From positions 1 to 12,866 of the forward strand of contig JAGCJD010000212.1 in the NCBI GenBank assembly GCA_017648425.1: a stretch of DNA of 12,866 bases, given 5' to 3'. Below the pieces are notes generated by a model that made no database searches, was not told the origin of the DNA, and saw only the letters and a program-made list of their open reading frames with translations. Made by a program: the position numbers and the translations under genes. Position 1 is the first letter of the stretch; every line of letters begins with the position of its first letter. This DNA comes from Clostridia bacterium. GTDB lineage: Bacteria > Bacillota > Clostridia > Oscillospirales > CAG-272. Of this stretch, positions 1 through 6,010 are shown one piece after another.

Positions 1-135
1 AGCGGCACTACCGTTGAGGAGGTAAACAAGCTCCTCAAACAATTTGAGCAAACGAGAAAGCTCATGAAACAATTTTCAAACCCCAAGCAATTTTCAAGGT
101 TTGGAAAAAGAAAAATGCAAATTCCGTTCAATTAA
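1..135 (+). CDS. ffh: Signal recognition particle protein Ffh, C-terminal end (partial)
   Basis: This open frame enters from the left edge and ends at TAA 133-135, giving the last 44 residues. The peptide starts SGTTVEEVNKLLKQFEQTRK and ends in a basic tail (FGKRKMQIPFN). This matches the last helix of the methionine-rich M domain of Ffh, where the 'SGT-V-EVN-LL-QF--M-K-M' pattern is typical. Ffh is the GTPase of the bacterial signal recognition particle; its M domain binds 4.5S RNA and signal peptides of nascent membrane proteins. The GTPase (NG) domain lies outside the window. The gene order ffh-rpsP-khpA, seen here immediately downstream, is conserved in many Firmicutes and supports the call. 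The remaining uncertainty is only that so little of the protein is present. Confidence 0.88.
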   Translation, partial: SGTTVEEVNKLLKQFEQTRKLMKQFSNPKQFSRFGKRKMQIPFN

Positions 136-151
136 CCAAAAATTCGGTTAA
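132..151 (+). other. Small AT-rich hairpin at the ffh stop
   Basis: TTAACC (132-137) and GGTTAA (146-151) form a perfect 6-bp stem around an 8-base loop, overlapping the ffh stop codon. It is followed by a broken T-rich run (156-180). It is too weak to call a full terminator, but it could cause partial termination or protect or process the ffh-rpsP message. No good promoter is visible between it and rpsP, so read-through from ffh is the simplest way to express rpsP. Confidence 0.3.
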
Positions 152-194
152 ACGGTTTTTATAAAAAATATTTAATTTTTGGAGGAAACAAAAA

Positions 195-434
195 ATGGCA
201 GTTAAAATGAGACTTAGAAGAATGGGTGCTAAGAAGGCTCCTACTTACCGTGTTATCGTAGCAGACAGCCGTTCTCCCAGAGACGGTCGCTTTATCGATG
301 AGATCGGTCACTTTGATCCCCGCAGCAACGAGCTCGTTATCAACGAGGAAAAGGCTAAGAAGTGGATCGCTAACGGCGCACAGCCCACTGATACCGTAAA
401 AGCTCTGCTCAAGAAGTCAAACATAGTTGACTGA
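195..434 (+). CDS. rpsP: 30S ribosomal protein bS16
   Basis: This 79-residue protein begins MAVKMRLRRMGAKKAPTYRV and continues with VADSRSPRDGRFIDEIGHFDP, the signature N-terminal half of bS16. Its length is normal for the family (about 75-90 residues). bS16 binds 16S rRNA and helps assemble the 5' and central domains of the small subunit. The start is fixed by a strong GGAGG at 181-185, about 9 bases before ATG 195. It lies 59 bases after ffh and 19 bases before khpA, so the three genes probably form one transcript. Codons are strongly biased (AAG, GCT, CGT/CGC), as expected for a highly expressed ribosomal protein gene. Confidence 0.97.
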   Translation: MAVKMRLRRMGAKKAPTYRVIVADSRSPRDGRFIDEIGHFDPRSNELVINEEKAKKWIANGAQPTDTVKALLKKSNIVD

Positions 435-453
435 TTGGTACAGGTGATTGCTG

Positions 454-690
454 ATGACCGATTTGAAGCAAACCTTGATAGACATCGCCAAGGCTATTGT
501 CGATCATCCCGAAGATGTCAATGTGCTCGAAACCGCTGAGGATAACAAGGTAACTCTTGTTCTCAATGTTGCGGAGGGTGACATGGGCATGGTTATCGGA
601 AAAGGCGGTAAGATCGCTAAGGCGATCCGTACCGTTATGAGAGCAGCAGCCTCTGCCGACGGCAAAGAAGTAAGCGTTGTTATCAGATAA
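454..690 (+). CDS. khpA: KH-domain RNA-binding protein KhpA
   Basis: This is a 78-residue single-KH-domain protein. The RNA-binding loop GKGG sits at residues 49-52 inside VIGKGGKIAKAIR, and the C-terminus VSVVIR closes the fold; the length matches KhpA (about 75-80). KhpA, often acting with KhpB (Jag/EloR), binds RNA and affects cell elongation and division in Firmicutes. It sits in its conserved place after rpsP. Start choice: an in-frame TTG at 448 would leave almost no gap after the AGGTGAT ribosome binding site at 442-448. ATG 454 has a proper spacing of about 5 bases and is preferred, giving MTDLKQTL at the N-terminus. The downstream partners normally found in this operon (rimM, trmD, rplS) do not follow. 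Confidence 0.93.
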   Translation: MTDLKQTLIDIAKAIVDHPEDVNVLETAEDNKVTLVLNVAEGDMGMVIGKGGKIAKAIRTVMRAAASADGKEVSVVIR

Positions 691-699
691 CATTTTTAT

Positions 700-748
700 A
701 AAACAGAGCCGTGATTATGGTGACTATACACCAAAGCGGCTCTGTTTT
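700..748 (+). terminator. Long-loop hairpin after khpA, probable terminator or attenuator
   Basis: AAAACAGAGCCG (700-711) and CGGCTCTGTTTT (737-748) pair perfectly over 12 bp. Inside the 25-base loop, TGGTG (718-722) and CACCA (729-733) make a second 5-bp stem. The run of T after the stem is short (TTTTATT), and the next gene's AGGAG follows at once at 752-756. The structure may therefore be a partial terminator that lowers expression of the next gene rather than a full stop. It ends the ffh-rpsP-khpA group. Confidence 0.7.
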
Positions 749-762
749 ATTAGGAGAAAAGC

Positions 763-1170
763 ATGGAAAGCTTAAAAAATGAATTGACACGGATATGTAA
801 TACGCTTTTAATCTCAACCGATCCCCTTTTGAAAATCTTAACAGGTTCAAGAGATAAAGAGCTGAGGACATTAAAATCGGAATATTATTCCTTTACCCCA
901 GAGCTACTGACAGCAATAAGCCGTATAGACGAGCTTACGCTCGTATCTACGAACAAGATACAAACACTTGACGGACAAAACAGATTTGATGATGCCGCTT
1001 CATGGGGGCATATGTTTGAATGCTGTATAGAGCTACGAGCTTATATTGAGACATTTATGGCGCAAGCCGAAGTGGCTCTTGCGAGCGGAAATGACAGCAT
1101 TCGTCAAGACCTTGCATTGGAGCTTGACAGACTTCAAAGAAAAATTGCGTATTTTAAAAACAATTTGTAA
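763..1170 (+). CDS. Hypothetical protein, 135 residues, predicted helical
   Basis: I do not recognise this family. The protein is 135 residues, starts MESLKNELTR and ends QRKIAYFKNNL. It has no signal peptide, no transmembrane stretch and no obvious motif. The sequence is rich in Leu, Glu, Lys, Arg, Ala and Ile with few prolines or glycines, which suggests a bundle of alpha helices. Heptad-like hydrophobic spacing appears near residues 2-27 and 114-133. Three cysteines are present (12, 87, 88), with a Cys-Cys pair in the WGHMFECCIELRAY segment. A good AGGAG (752-756) sits 6 bases before ATG 763, so it is very likely translated. It lies directly after the khpA hairpin, where rimM would be expected, but it does not resemble RimM. 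A short helical chaperone or secretion/flagellar adaptor (FlgN-like size and composition) is one guess, and only a guess. Confidence 0.7.
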   Translation: MESLKNELTRICNTLLISTDPLLKILTGSRDKELRTLKSEYYSFTPELLTAISRIDELTLVSTNKIQTLDGQNRFDDAASWGHMFECCIELRAYIETFMAQAEVALASGNDSIRQDLALELDRLQRKIAYFKNNL

Positions 1171-1208
1171 AAAAATATAATTTGCTCGTTTTTCGGAAAA
1201 AATAAAGG

Positions 1209-1237
1209 TTGACAAACTATTTTTTTGAGCGTATAAT
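1209..1237 (+). promoter_or_regulatory. Consensus sigma-A promoter of mgtE
   Basis: TTGACA at 1209-1214 and TATAAT at 1232-1237 are both perfect and are separated by an ideal 17 bases. Transcription would start near 1244, leaving a leader of about 37 bases before mgtE. That leader is too short for the M-box magnesium riboswitch that controls many mgtE genes, so no riboswitch is present here. Confidence 0.9.
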
Positions 1238-1280
1238 TTAGTTTGTAAGCTCTTATTTTTTATGAAAAGGAGGTGCCGTC

Positions 1281-2615
1281 ATGCATGATATTCTTGATGA
1301 ATTGTTAGAACAAAAAAAGTACACCGAATTTATAACCTCTATAAATTCAATGAACGAGGTGGATATAGCCGAATATCTGATAACCGTTGACGATGCCGAG
1401 CTTTACAAGGTGTTCCGAATGTTAAAAAAGGACATGGCATCAGATGTGTTTGCCGAGCTTGATACGGAAATCCAGGAAAAGATAATTGAGTCCATGAAGG
1501 ACACTGAGGTGTCCCGATTTATTGACACTTTGGCTATTGACGATACGGTAGATATGCTCGAAGAACTTCCCGCAAGCGTTGTAAGCAGAATACTCAAAAC
1601 GACCTCGCACGAAAGACGCAACGAGATAAACCGCTTTTTGCAATACGCCGATGGCTCTGCCGGAAGCGTAATGACCTCTGAGTTTATCAGCATAAACAGC
1701 TCTTTTACTGTTGCAAGGGCTGTTGCTTATATCAGGAAAACGGGTATCAACAAGGAAACCGTTTATGTCATTTATGTCACCGATAAATCCCGCAGGCTGT
1801 TGGGTATTATTGAGCTTAAAGATCTGCTGTTTGCAAATGATGATGATATTATCGAGAACCTTATGGACAGCGCAATAATAAGCGCCAGCACCACTGATGA
1901 CAAGGAAACAGTTGCAAATCTTATTTCAAAATACGACCTTTTGGCGCTTCCTATCGTTGACAGCGAGCAAAGACTTGTGGGAATGGTTACTGTCGATGAC
2001 GCTGTGGATGTAATTAATGACGCGGCAACCGAGGATATTGAAAAGATGGCGGCTATCGTTTCTACCGACAAGCCTTATTTGAAGGTCGGCGTGTTCCGCA
2101 CATGGCTGACAAGAATTCCTTGGCTTCTCGTTCTTATGATTTCAGCTGCATTTACAGGCTCTATAATAACTCATTACGAAAATGCACTCGGTCAGGTAGT
2201 TATACTCACCGCATTCATTCCAATGCTCATGGGCTCGGGAGGAAATGCGGGCGGTCAGGCATCTGTTACCATAATAAGAAGTCTGTCACTCGGCGAGATA
2301 CGAATGGGTAATATTTTCAGAATACTCTGGAAGGAATTCAGAGTTTCCCTTTTGTGCGGTGTGACCTTGGCTGTCGTGGCATTTGCAAAGGTAATTTTGA
2401 TAGATAGAGCAAGTGTTGCTATCGCAATGGTCGTTTCCCTTTCGCTTATAGTAACGATAATAGTTGCAAAGCTCGCGGGCGCTTGTCTTCCTATCCTCGC
2501 AAAAAGAGTAAACCTTGACCCCGCTGTAATGGCGAGCCCGTTTATTACTACTATCGTTGATGCGGTATCACTCGTAATCTATTTTTCAATAGCGACAAAA
2601 ATTTTAGGACTTTAA
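1281..2615 (+). CDS. mgtE: Magnesium transporter MgtE
   Basis: This 444-residue protein has the full MgtE layout. A charged cytoplasmic N domain (about 1-125) holds the helical repeats with ELDTEIQEKIIESM and ELPASVVSRIL. Two CBS domains (about 128-250) are seen in YADGSAGSVMTSEF, LLGIIELKDLL and RLVGMVTVDDAVDVI. A five-helix membrane domain follows from about 278 to 444. The family signature PMLMGSGGNAGGQAS is at residues 314-328. The last helix carries TTIVDAVS, whose Asp427 matches the pore-lining aspartate of Thermus MgtE (Asp432). MgtE is a Mg2+-selective channel in the cell membrane; in known members the N and CBS domains close the pore when cytoplasmic Mg2+ is high. The start at ATG 1281 follows a near-perfect AAGGAGGTG (1267-1275). 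The gene has its own promoter and converges on the glycosyltransferase gene, with 14 bases between the two stop codons. Confidence 0.96.
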   Translation: MHDILDELLEQKKYTEFITSINSMNEVDIAEYLITVDDAELYKVFRMLKKDMASDVFAELDTEIQEKIIESMKDTEVSRFIDTLAIDDTVDMLEELPASVVSRILKTTSHERRNEINRFLQYADGSAGSVMTSEFISINSSFTVARAVAYIRKTGINKETVYVIYVTDKSRRLLGIIELKDLLFANDDDIIENLMDSAIISASTTDDKETVANLISKYDLLALPIVDSEQRLVGMVTVDDAVDVINDAATEDIEKMAAIVSTDKPYLKVGVFRTWLTRIPWLLVLMISAAFTGSIITHYENALGQVVILTAFIPMLMGSGGNAGGQASVTIIRSLSLGEIRMGNIFRILWKEFRVSLLCGVTLAVVAFAKVILIDRASVAIAMVVSLSLIVTIIVAKLAGACLPILAKRVNLDPAVMASPFITTIVDAVSLVIYFSIATKILGL

Positions 2616-2629
2616 CTTTAATAAATATA

Positions 2630-3745
2630 TCACGGTCTGTACGACTTGACTTTAATTTCGTAAAGCATATCGTACAGACTGTTTGTTTTTTCGGTCATTG
2701 ACACGGCGTTAAGCTCCTCCTCAAATCTTTTTCTCGCATTCAATGAGGTTTTTTTATACAGTGTCTTGTCATTCTTAAACCTTACGATGTACTCCGCCAT
2801 TTTCTCATAATCTCCGCATCTTACCACAAAGCCGTTTTCTCCGTGTCTTATCATATACGGATTTCCCCCGTAATCGCTTACGACCGCGGGAAGTCCCAAG
2901 CTCATTCCCTCGGATAGAGCAAGAGATGAAGTCTCCGTTCCGACTGAACAATTTATGCTGAGGTCTGCTATATTCATAAGATGAGAAACATCTGTCACAA
3001 ATCCGCAAAATATTATGCTTTCGCTTATTCCCAATGCATCGCGCTGCGCTTCAAGGCGCTGCCGTTGACTTCCGTCACCTATAAGCAACACCTTGATATT
3101 CTCCCCGCGTTGTATCAAAAGTCTGACTGCCTTAAAAAACCATTCGTGCCCCTTGCACTCTTCAAGTCTTGCGCAAAATGCAAGAACAAATGTGCTTTTG
3201 TCTATTCCGTTCTCTGCCCTTAGTCGCTGTTTTTGTTGCTCGGATATTTTTGAGAGTGGCTCAGCACCATTTATTATGACCGTTATTCTCTGCTCGTCAA
3301 CACCAAGCGCTTTGAGATTTTCCTTTGCCGAATGGGCGACCGCTATAAATCTATCAGACAGCATATTATTTAAAAACCCCATAACTTTTTCTGATTTTTT
3401 TACAGAAAATACGCAGTGGCGCGTGCATATTTTTATGGGAACTCGGCACACTTTTGCAGCTATCCTTGCAGAAAGCGCACCGTGGCAATTGATTATATCG
3501 GGACGCTCTTTTTTGAAAAGCCTTACATATTTTGCAATCGCGCCGACTTCAAGCGAGCTGTCGCCCCTGCAATCAATCTCTATACAGCGCACGCCAATAT
3601 CCAAAAGTCTTTGAGTAAGCATACTTCCCTTTGGCAGAGCAACTGCCGTTTGATATTTTTTTAGATCGGTATTTTTTAAACGATTTACAAGTAAAACCCC
3701 CGCTCCGCCAATATTCGTGTCGCTTATTATCTCAATTATTTTCAT
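2630..3745 (-). CDS. Glycosyltransferase, GT4 family (GT-B fold)
   Basis: This 371-residue protein is typical of family 4 glycosyltransferases. The N-terminal Rossmann domain begins MKIIEIISDTNIGGAG with the acceptor-side Gly loop. A linker AVAHSAKENLKALGV (about 135-149) leads to the C-terminal nucleotide-sugar domain. That domain holds ARLEECKGHEWF (phosphate-contacting Arg193 and Lys198), LLIGDGSQRQRLE, and the EX7E motif with Glu271 and Glu279 in ETSSLALSEGMSLGLP. Such enzymes move a sugar from a nucleotide-sugar donor to a lipid or glycan acceptor at the inner face of the membrane; donor and acceptor cannot be told from sequence. Start: an upstream frame extends to 3793, but GGAGGAG at 3757-3751 sits 5 bases before ATG 3745, which is chosen. 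There are only about 47 bases between the start and the terminator of the gene upstream, with no good promoter in them. No cell-wall or capsule genes are beside it, so it appears to be a stand-alone enzyme. Confidence 0.88.
   Translation of the reverse strand: MKIIEIISDTNIGGAGVLLVNRLKNTDLKKYQTAVALPKGSMLTQRLLDIGVRCIEIDCRGDSSLEVGAIAKYVRLFKKERPDIINCHGALSARIAAKVCRVPIKICTRHCVFSVKKSEKVMGFLNNMLSDRFIAVAHSAKENLKALGVDEQRITVIINGAEPLSKISEQQKQRLRAENGIDKSTFVLAFCARLEECKGHEWFFKAVRLLIQRGENIKVLLIGDGSQRQRLEAQRDALGISESIIFCGFVTDVSHLMNIADLSINCSVGTETSSLALSEGMSLGLPAVVSDYGGNPYMIRHGENGFVVRCGDYEKMAEYIVRFKNDKTLYKKTSLNARKRFEEELNAVSMTEKTNSLYDMLYEIKVKSYRP
2632..2691 (+). terminator. mgtE terminator embedded in the convergent gene
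   Basis: Bases 2632-2644 pair with 2670-2682; the core GTCTGTACGA/TCGTACAGAC is a perfect 10 bp, extended by a G-T wobble and two more pairs. The 25-base loop contains a further 5-bp stem, CTTTA (2650-2654)/TAAAG (2661-2665). TTGTTTTTT follows. On the plus strand this is a sensible Rho-independent terminator for mgtE. Nearly all of it lies inside the 3' coding end of the glycosyltransferase gene on the other strand, so the same bases encode that protein's C-terminus. Confidence 0.72.
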
Positions 3746-3791
3746 ATGCTCTCCTCCATGTAGGATAAAGCTATTTTTCCCAAAATATAAC

Positions 3792-3824
3792 AAAAAAATA
3801 CGGCAGTTAACTGCCGTATTTTTT
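3792..3824 (-). terminator. Perfect palindromic terminator of the S24 repressor gene
   Basis: Bases 3793-3824 are a 32-bp perfect palindrome centred between 3808 and 3809, with the GC-rich core CGGCAGTTAACTGCCG flanked by A and T runs. Read on the minus strand it is an A-run, a strong hairpin with a TTAA loop, then seven T. It ends 8 bases after the S24 repressor stop. Its symmetry means it could also stop transcription arriving on the plus strand. Confidence 0.88.
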
Positions 3825-3831
3825 GCCGTAC

Positions 3832-4617
3832 TTATATTTTCTTTTTAAGTCTTCCAACAACTCTACCGCAACAAACTATCTCGGAATATCCTCTGAGCAG
3901 AATATCTCCGTAATCCTCGTTAAGAGATATAAGTCTGTCGCCGCCAAACTGCTTAAAGTAACCGTTGCCGTCAAGCACGAATATTCCAAGCTCTCCGACC
4001 TCTACCGAATCGGTATCCTCAACCAGCACTATGTCACCGTCATGATATCTTGGCTCCATGCTGTTTCCGTTTATACGCAAAGCAAAATCAGCCATGCGTG
4101 TCTTTTCATTATCAAGAATTGAAATCTCGCTTGCCTGCGCGTCATCAAGGTAAACACCCGTTCCTGCGGAAACAGAAAGATCGTACAAAAGCACTGTGCG
4201 TTTGCCAAGACCTGCCGTGGACGGAGTAGCAAGTATCTTAGCCCTTTTAACGCTCGACTTCTTTTCGGTATCGGAAGCTTCTGCCTTGACATAGGCTCTT
4301 TCAGCCTCCTTAGAAGCAACCGTTCTTACAACATCCTTTGAATGGCTGTCAAGGCCTCGATAGACCTCAATAAATTCTATCTCCTCGTCAGTCAATGTAT
4401 AATTATTGTCGTTTTCGGGCGTTCCGTTTACGATATAGTCAAGCGAACAGCCCAAAACATCGGCTATCGCCACTATGCTCGAAAGCTTAGGCGAATCACT
4501 TATCCCCGCCATTATTTTACTCAAAGTTCCGAGCGGTATTCCCGAAAGCTCGGCAAGCTTATCATTTGTTATTTTTTTCTCGCTTTTTATCTTTTTTATT
4601 CTTTCAATATAGTCCAT
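3832..4617 (-). CDS. XRE-family HTH / S24 peptidase repressor (LexA/CI-like)
   Basis: This 261-residue two-domain regulator has an N-terminal XRE helix-turn-helix (about 5-64) with TNDKLAELSGIPLGTLSKI as the DNA-reading part. A charged linker (about 75-125) follows. The C-terminal S24 domain (about 140-261) has the catalytic serine in GNSMEP (Ser186) and the general-base lysine in GYFKQF (Lys222). SVSAGTGVYL holds a likely Ala151-Gly152 self-cleavage site. Members of this family dimerise on operators and inactivate themselves by cutting the Ala-Gly bond when RecA filaments form after DNA damage. The catalytic pair is intact, so cleavage is plausible, though the trigger is inferred. It is not classical LexA, which has a winged helix. 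Start: a frame opens at TTG 4629, but GGAGGGA (4627-4621) is the ribosome binding site, so ATG 4617 is chosen. Its promoter and operator lie just upstream. It follows spoIIP by 89 bases and could be chromosomal or a prophage relic; no phage genes are nearby. Confidence 0.9.
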   Translation of the reverse strand: MDYIERIKKIKSEKKITNDKLAELSGIPLGTLSKIMAGISDSPKLSSIVAIADVLGCSLDYIVNGTPENDNNYTLTDEEIEFIEVYRGLDSHSKDVVRTVASKEAERAYVKAEASDTEKKSSVKRAKILATPSTAGLGKRTVLLYDLSVSAGTGVYLDDAQASEISILDNEKTRMADFALRINGNSMEPRYHDGDIVLVEDTDSVEVGELGIFVLDGNGYFKQFGGDRLISLNEDYGDILLRGYSEIVCCGRVVGRLKKKI

Positions 4618-4629
4618 AAGTCCCTCCAA

Positions 4630-4643
4630 TTCCGTTCACGGAA
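4630..4643 (-). promoter_or_regulatory. Probable auto-operator of the S24 repressor
   Basis: TTCCGT (4630-4635) and ACGGAA (4638-4643) form a perfect inverted repeat with a 2-base centre. A second, overlapping dyad, GTTC-ACG-GAAC, spans 4634-4644. The site covers the predicted transcription start and ends beside the -10 box, so a bound repressor would block its own promoter. It resembles but does not match the Bacillus LexA box (CGAAC-N4-GTTCG). Function as an operator is inferred from position and symmetry. Confidence 0.65.
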
Positions 4644-4645
4644 CT

Positions 4646-4674
4646 ATTATACCATATTTATTTGCATTTGTAAA
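4646..4674 (-). promoter_or_regulatory. Sigma-A promoter of the S24 repressor gene
   Basis: On the minus strand TTTACA (4674-4669; one base from consensus) is followed after 17 bases by a perfect TATAAT (4651-4646), with an extended -10 TG just upstream (TGGTATAAT). Transcription should start near 4640, inside the inverted repeat, giving a leader of about 22 bases. The promoter begins about 32 bases beyond the spoIIP stop. Confidence 0.87.
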
Positions 4675-4706
4675 GAGGTTTTTATAAAAAAATTCCATTT
4701 TAGGCA

Positions 4707-5954
4707 TTATATTTTTGGTATCAAGAATGTAAGCGCCTCGGCAATAAGCTTTGCGCTTCTCTGCGCCTCGGCAAGGCTGTTTCCGCTAGAACCAACCTCT
4801 ATTAAAAGTGAATATTCGGAAAGCTCCTGATTATAGGTATTCCCCTTTAAAAATACGGGACGACAGATGCCCTCGCACCTATTGTTAAGCTCCTCTCTGA
4901 GTTTTAGTGCCAAGGAAAGATCGTCTTCCCACGCAGGGTGCTCATCGCCCGCCCAGTCGCTTCCGACCACGCACATTACCTGCGCCGCCGCTTCTCCCGC
5001 AAGCTCGGTGACAGGTCTTACTATCTCTCCGCTTGACTTTATGACTGAATCTCTGTGTATGTCGATAACCAGCCTTATGCTTGGATATTCCTCAATATAT
5101 TTTTTTATCGTTTGCTCCGCTCTTGAATAGGAATCCTTGTATTGAACGCTGTCGTGAAGTATTTTACAATGTACCGTGGGTATCCCGTTTTGATTGAGTA
5201 TATTGCTTATTGCTTCGCCCACGGCAACAACGCTTTTTCTTGCGTCACTCGTTCGTGCGTATTCCTTGCTGTCGTCACAGTATTTTGCGCCGTCCTCGCT
5301 ATACGCTTCTGTTCCATGCGTATGTATTATAAGCACGAGAGGCGAGCTGCTTTGGGCAAGCGGAACATATCCTTTATCGGCGCCAAGCTCTTTATTCAAA
5401 AGGTATTTGGTGTCGGGCGAATAACCTGTGGAATTATTTATGTATGTGTTTCCGTAAGAAGAAAGCGAAAGGTCCATTGGTATTATGGGTGTAAAACCTT
5501 CCGGAACTTGAGAATAGTCATAATAATACAAGCCCTCTCCGTCAACCCCCGCAGGTATCTCCTGATCGTTCCCCTCTCCAATATTATTACCATTTCCGTT
5601 GTTCTGCTTATCGGCATCTGGCAGAGGGATAAATCCGCCGCCTGCGTCAGTTCTTATGTCGGATTTTGCAAAAAAGTCAATTCCCGAAAAGAAGCTTCCT
5701 ATCTTGTCCGCTATATGTCTTACGCTCACCCCCTCTGAAAGTGGCGTATTATTACTGCTGACGCCAACGACAAGCAGTAAAAGCACGGCTACAATTGCGG
5801 TCAGCGTGGTCGCGATATATAGCATATACCATTTTTTAAGTCTTGAATTTTTTCTTCTGCCAAAATAACCGTAGGACGAAAAATCGGATACTCGTCCGTT
5901 TTCAAGTTTTGGATCGTCTTTTCTTGCTTTAAGCATTTCTTTTTCTTTTTTCAT
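4707..5954 (-). CDS. spoIIP: Stage II sporulation protein P (SpoIIP)
   Basis: This 415-residue protein has a basic cytoplasmic N-terminus (1-42), one transmembrane helix (about 43-65), a low-complexity Asn/Gly linker (about 116-130) and a C-terminal amidase/endopeptidase domain from about 200. Family motifs are clear: HTHGTEAY (211-218), DIHRDS (298-303), NQELS (375-379) and LLIEVGSSGNS (383-393). The two His-containing motifs are the likely metal-binding and catalytic sites. SpoIIP works with SpoIID and SpoIIM at the septal membrane to degrade peptidoglycan during engulfment of the forespore, cutting the peptide stem and cross-links that SpoIID then processes. The start at ATG 5954 follows AGGAGG with good spacing. 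It lies 56 bases after gpr on the same strand, the same order as in Bacillus and many Clostridia, so the two are probably co-transcribed. I could not see a clear sigma-E promoter in the 56-base gap, nor a terminator after the gene. Confidence 0.96.
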   Translation of the reverse strand: MKKEKEMLKARKDDPKLENGRVSDFSSYGYFGRRKNSRLKKWYMLYIATTLTAIVAVLLLLVVGVSSNNTPLSEGVSVRHIADKIGSFFSGIDFFAKSDIRTDAGGGFIPLPDADKQNNGNGNNIGEGNDQEIPAGVDGEGLYYYDYSQVPEGFTPIIPMDLSLSSYGNTYINNSTGYSPDTKYLLNKELGADKGYVPLAQSSSPLVLIIHTHGTEAYSEDGAKYCDDSKEYARTSDARKSVVAVGEAISNILNQNGIPTVHCKILHDSVQYKDSYSRAEQTIKKYIEEYPSIRLVIDIHRDSVIKSSGEIVRPVTELAGEAAAQVMCVVGSDWAGDEHPAWEDDLSLALKLREELNNRCEGICRPVFLKGNTYNQELSEYSLLIEVGSSGNSLAEAQRSAKLIAEALTFLIPKI

Positions 5955-6010
5955 ATTTCCTCCTAAAAATACTCGGGATATAACAGTATATTCGGAGGTG
6001 GTAAGGAATA

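Noticed and set aside
121..131. Second copy of the S24 half-site (ATTCCGTTCA near the end of ffh)
   Set aside because: Only one arm is present, it lies in coding sequence, and a match of this length is expected by chance.
3093..3614. Open frame of 173 codons on the plus strand
   Set aside because: It lies wholly antisense to the glycosyltransferase gene, which has clear GT4 motifs and a strong ribosome binding site; the plus-strand peptide has no recognisable domain.
3746..3792. Promoter for the glycosyltransferase gene
   Set aside because: TATATT on the minus strand could be a -10, but the -35 position falls inside the upstream terminator and has no match.
4630..4643. Classical LexA (SOS) box
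   Set aside because: The dyad does not match CGAAC-N4-GTTCG; it is better described as a private operator of the XRE/S24 protein.
4342..4830. Open frame of 162 codons on the plus strand
   Set aside because: It crosses the S24 gene, its promoter and operator, and the spoIIP end; no ribosome binding site or domain supports it.
5142..5738. Open frame of 198 codons on the plus strand
   Set aside because: Antisense shadow of spoIIP, whose motifs are unmistakable; the peptide is a low-quality Cys/Val/Ile-rich sequence.
5955..6010. Sigma-E promoter for spoIIP in the gpr-spoIIP gap
   Set aside because: A -35-like GAATATA can be seen on the minus strand, but no acceptable -10 lies at the right distance, so I do not call it.
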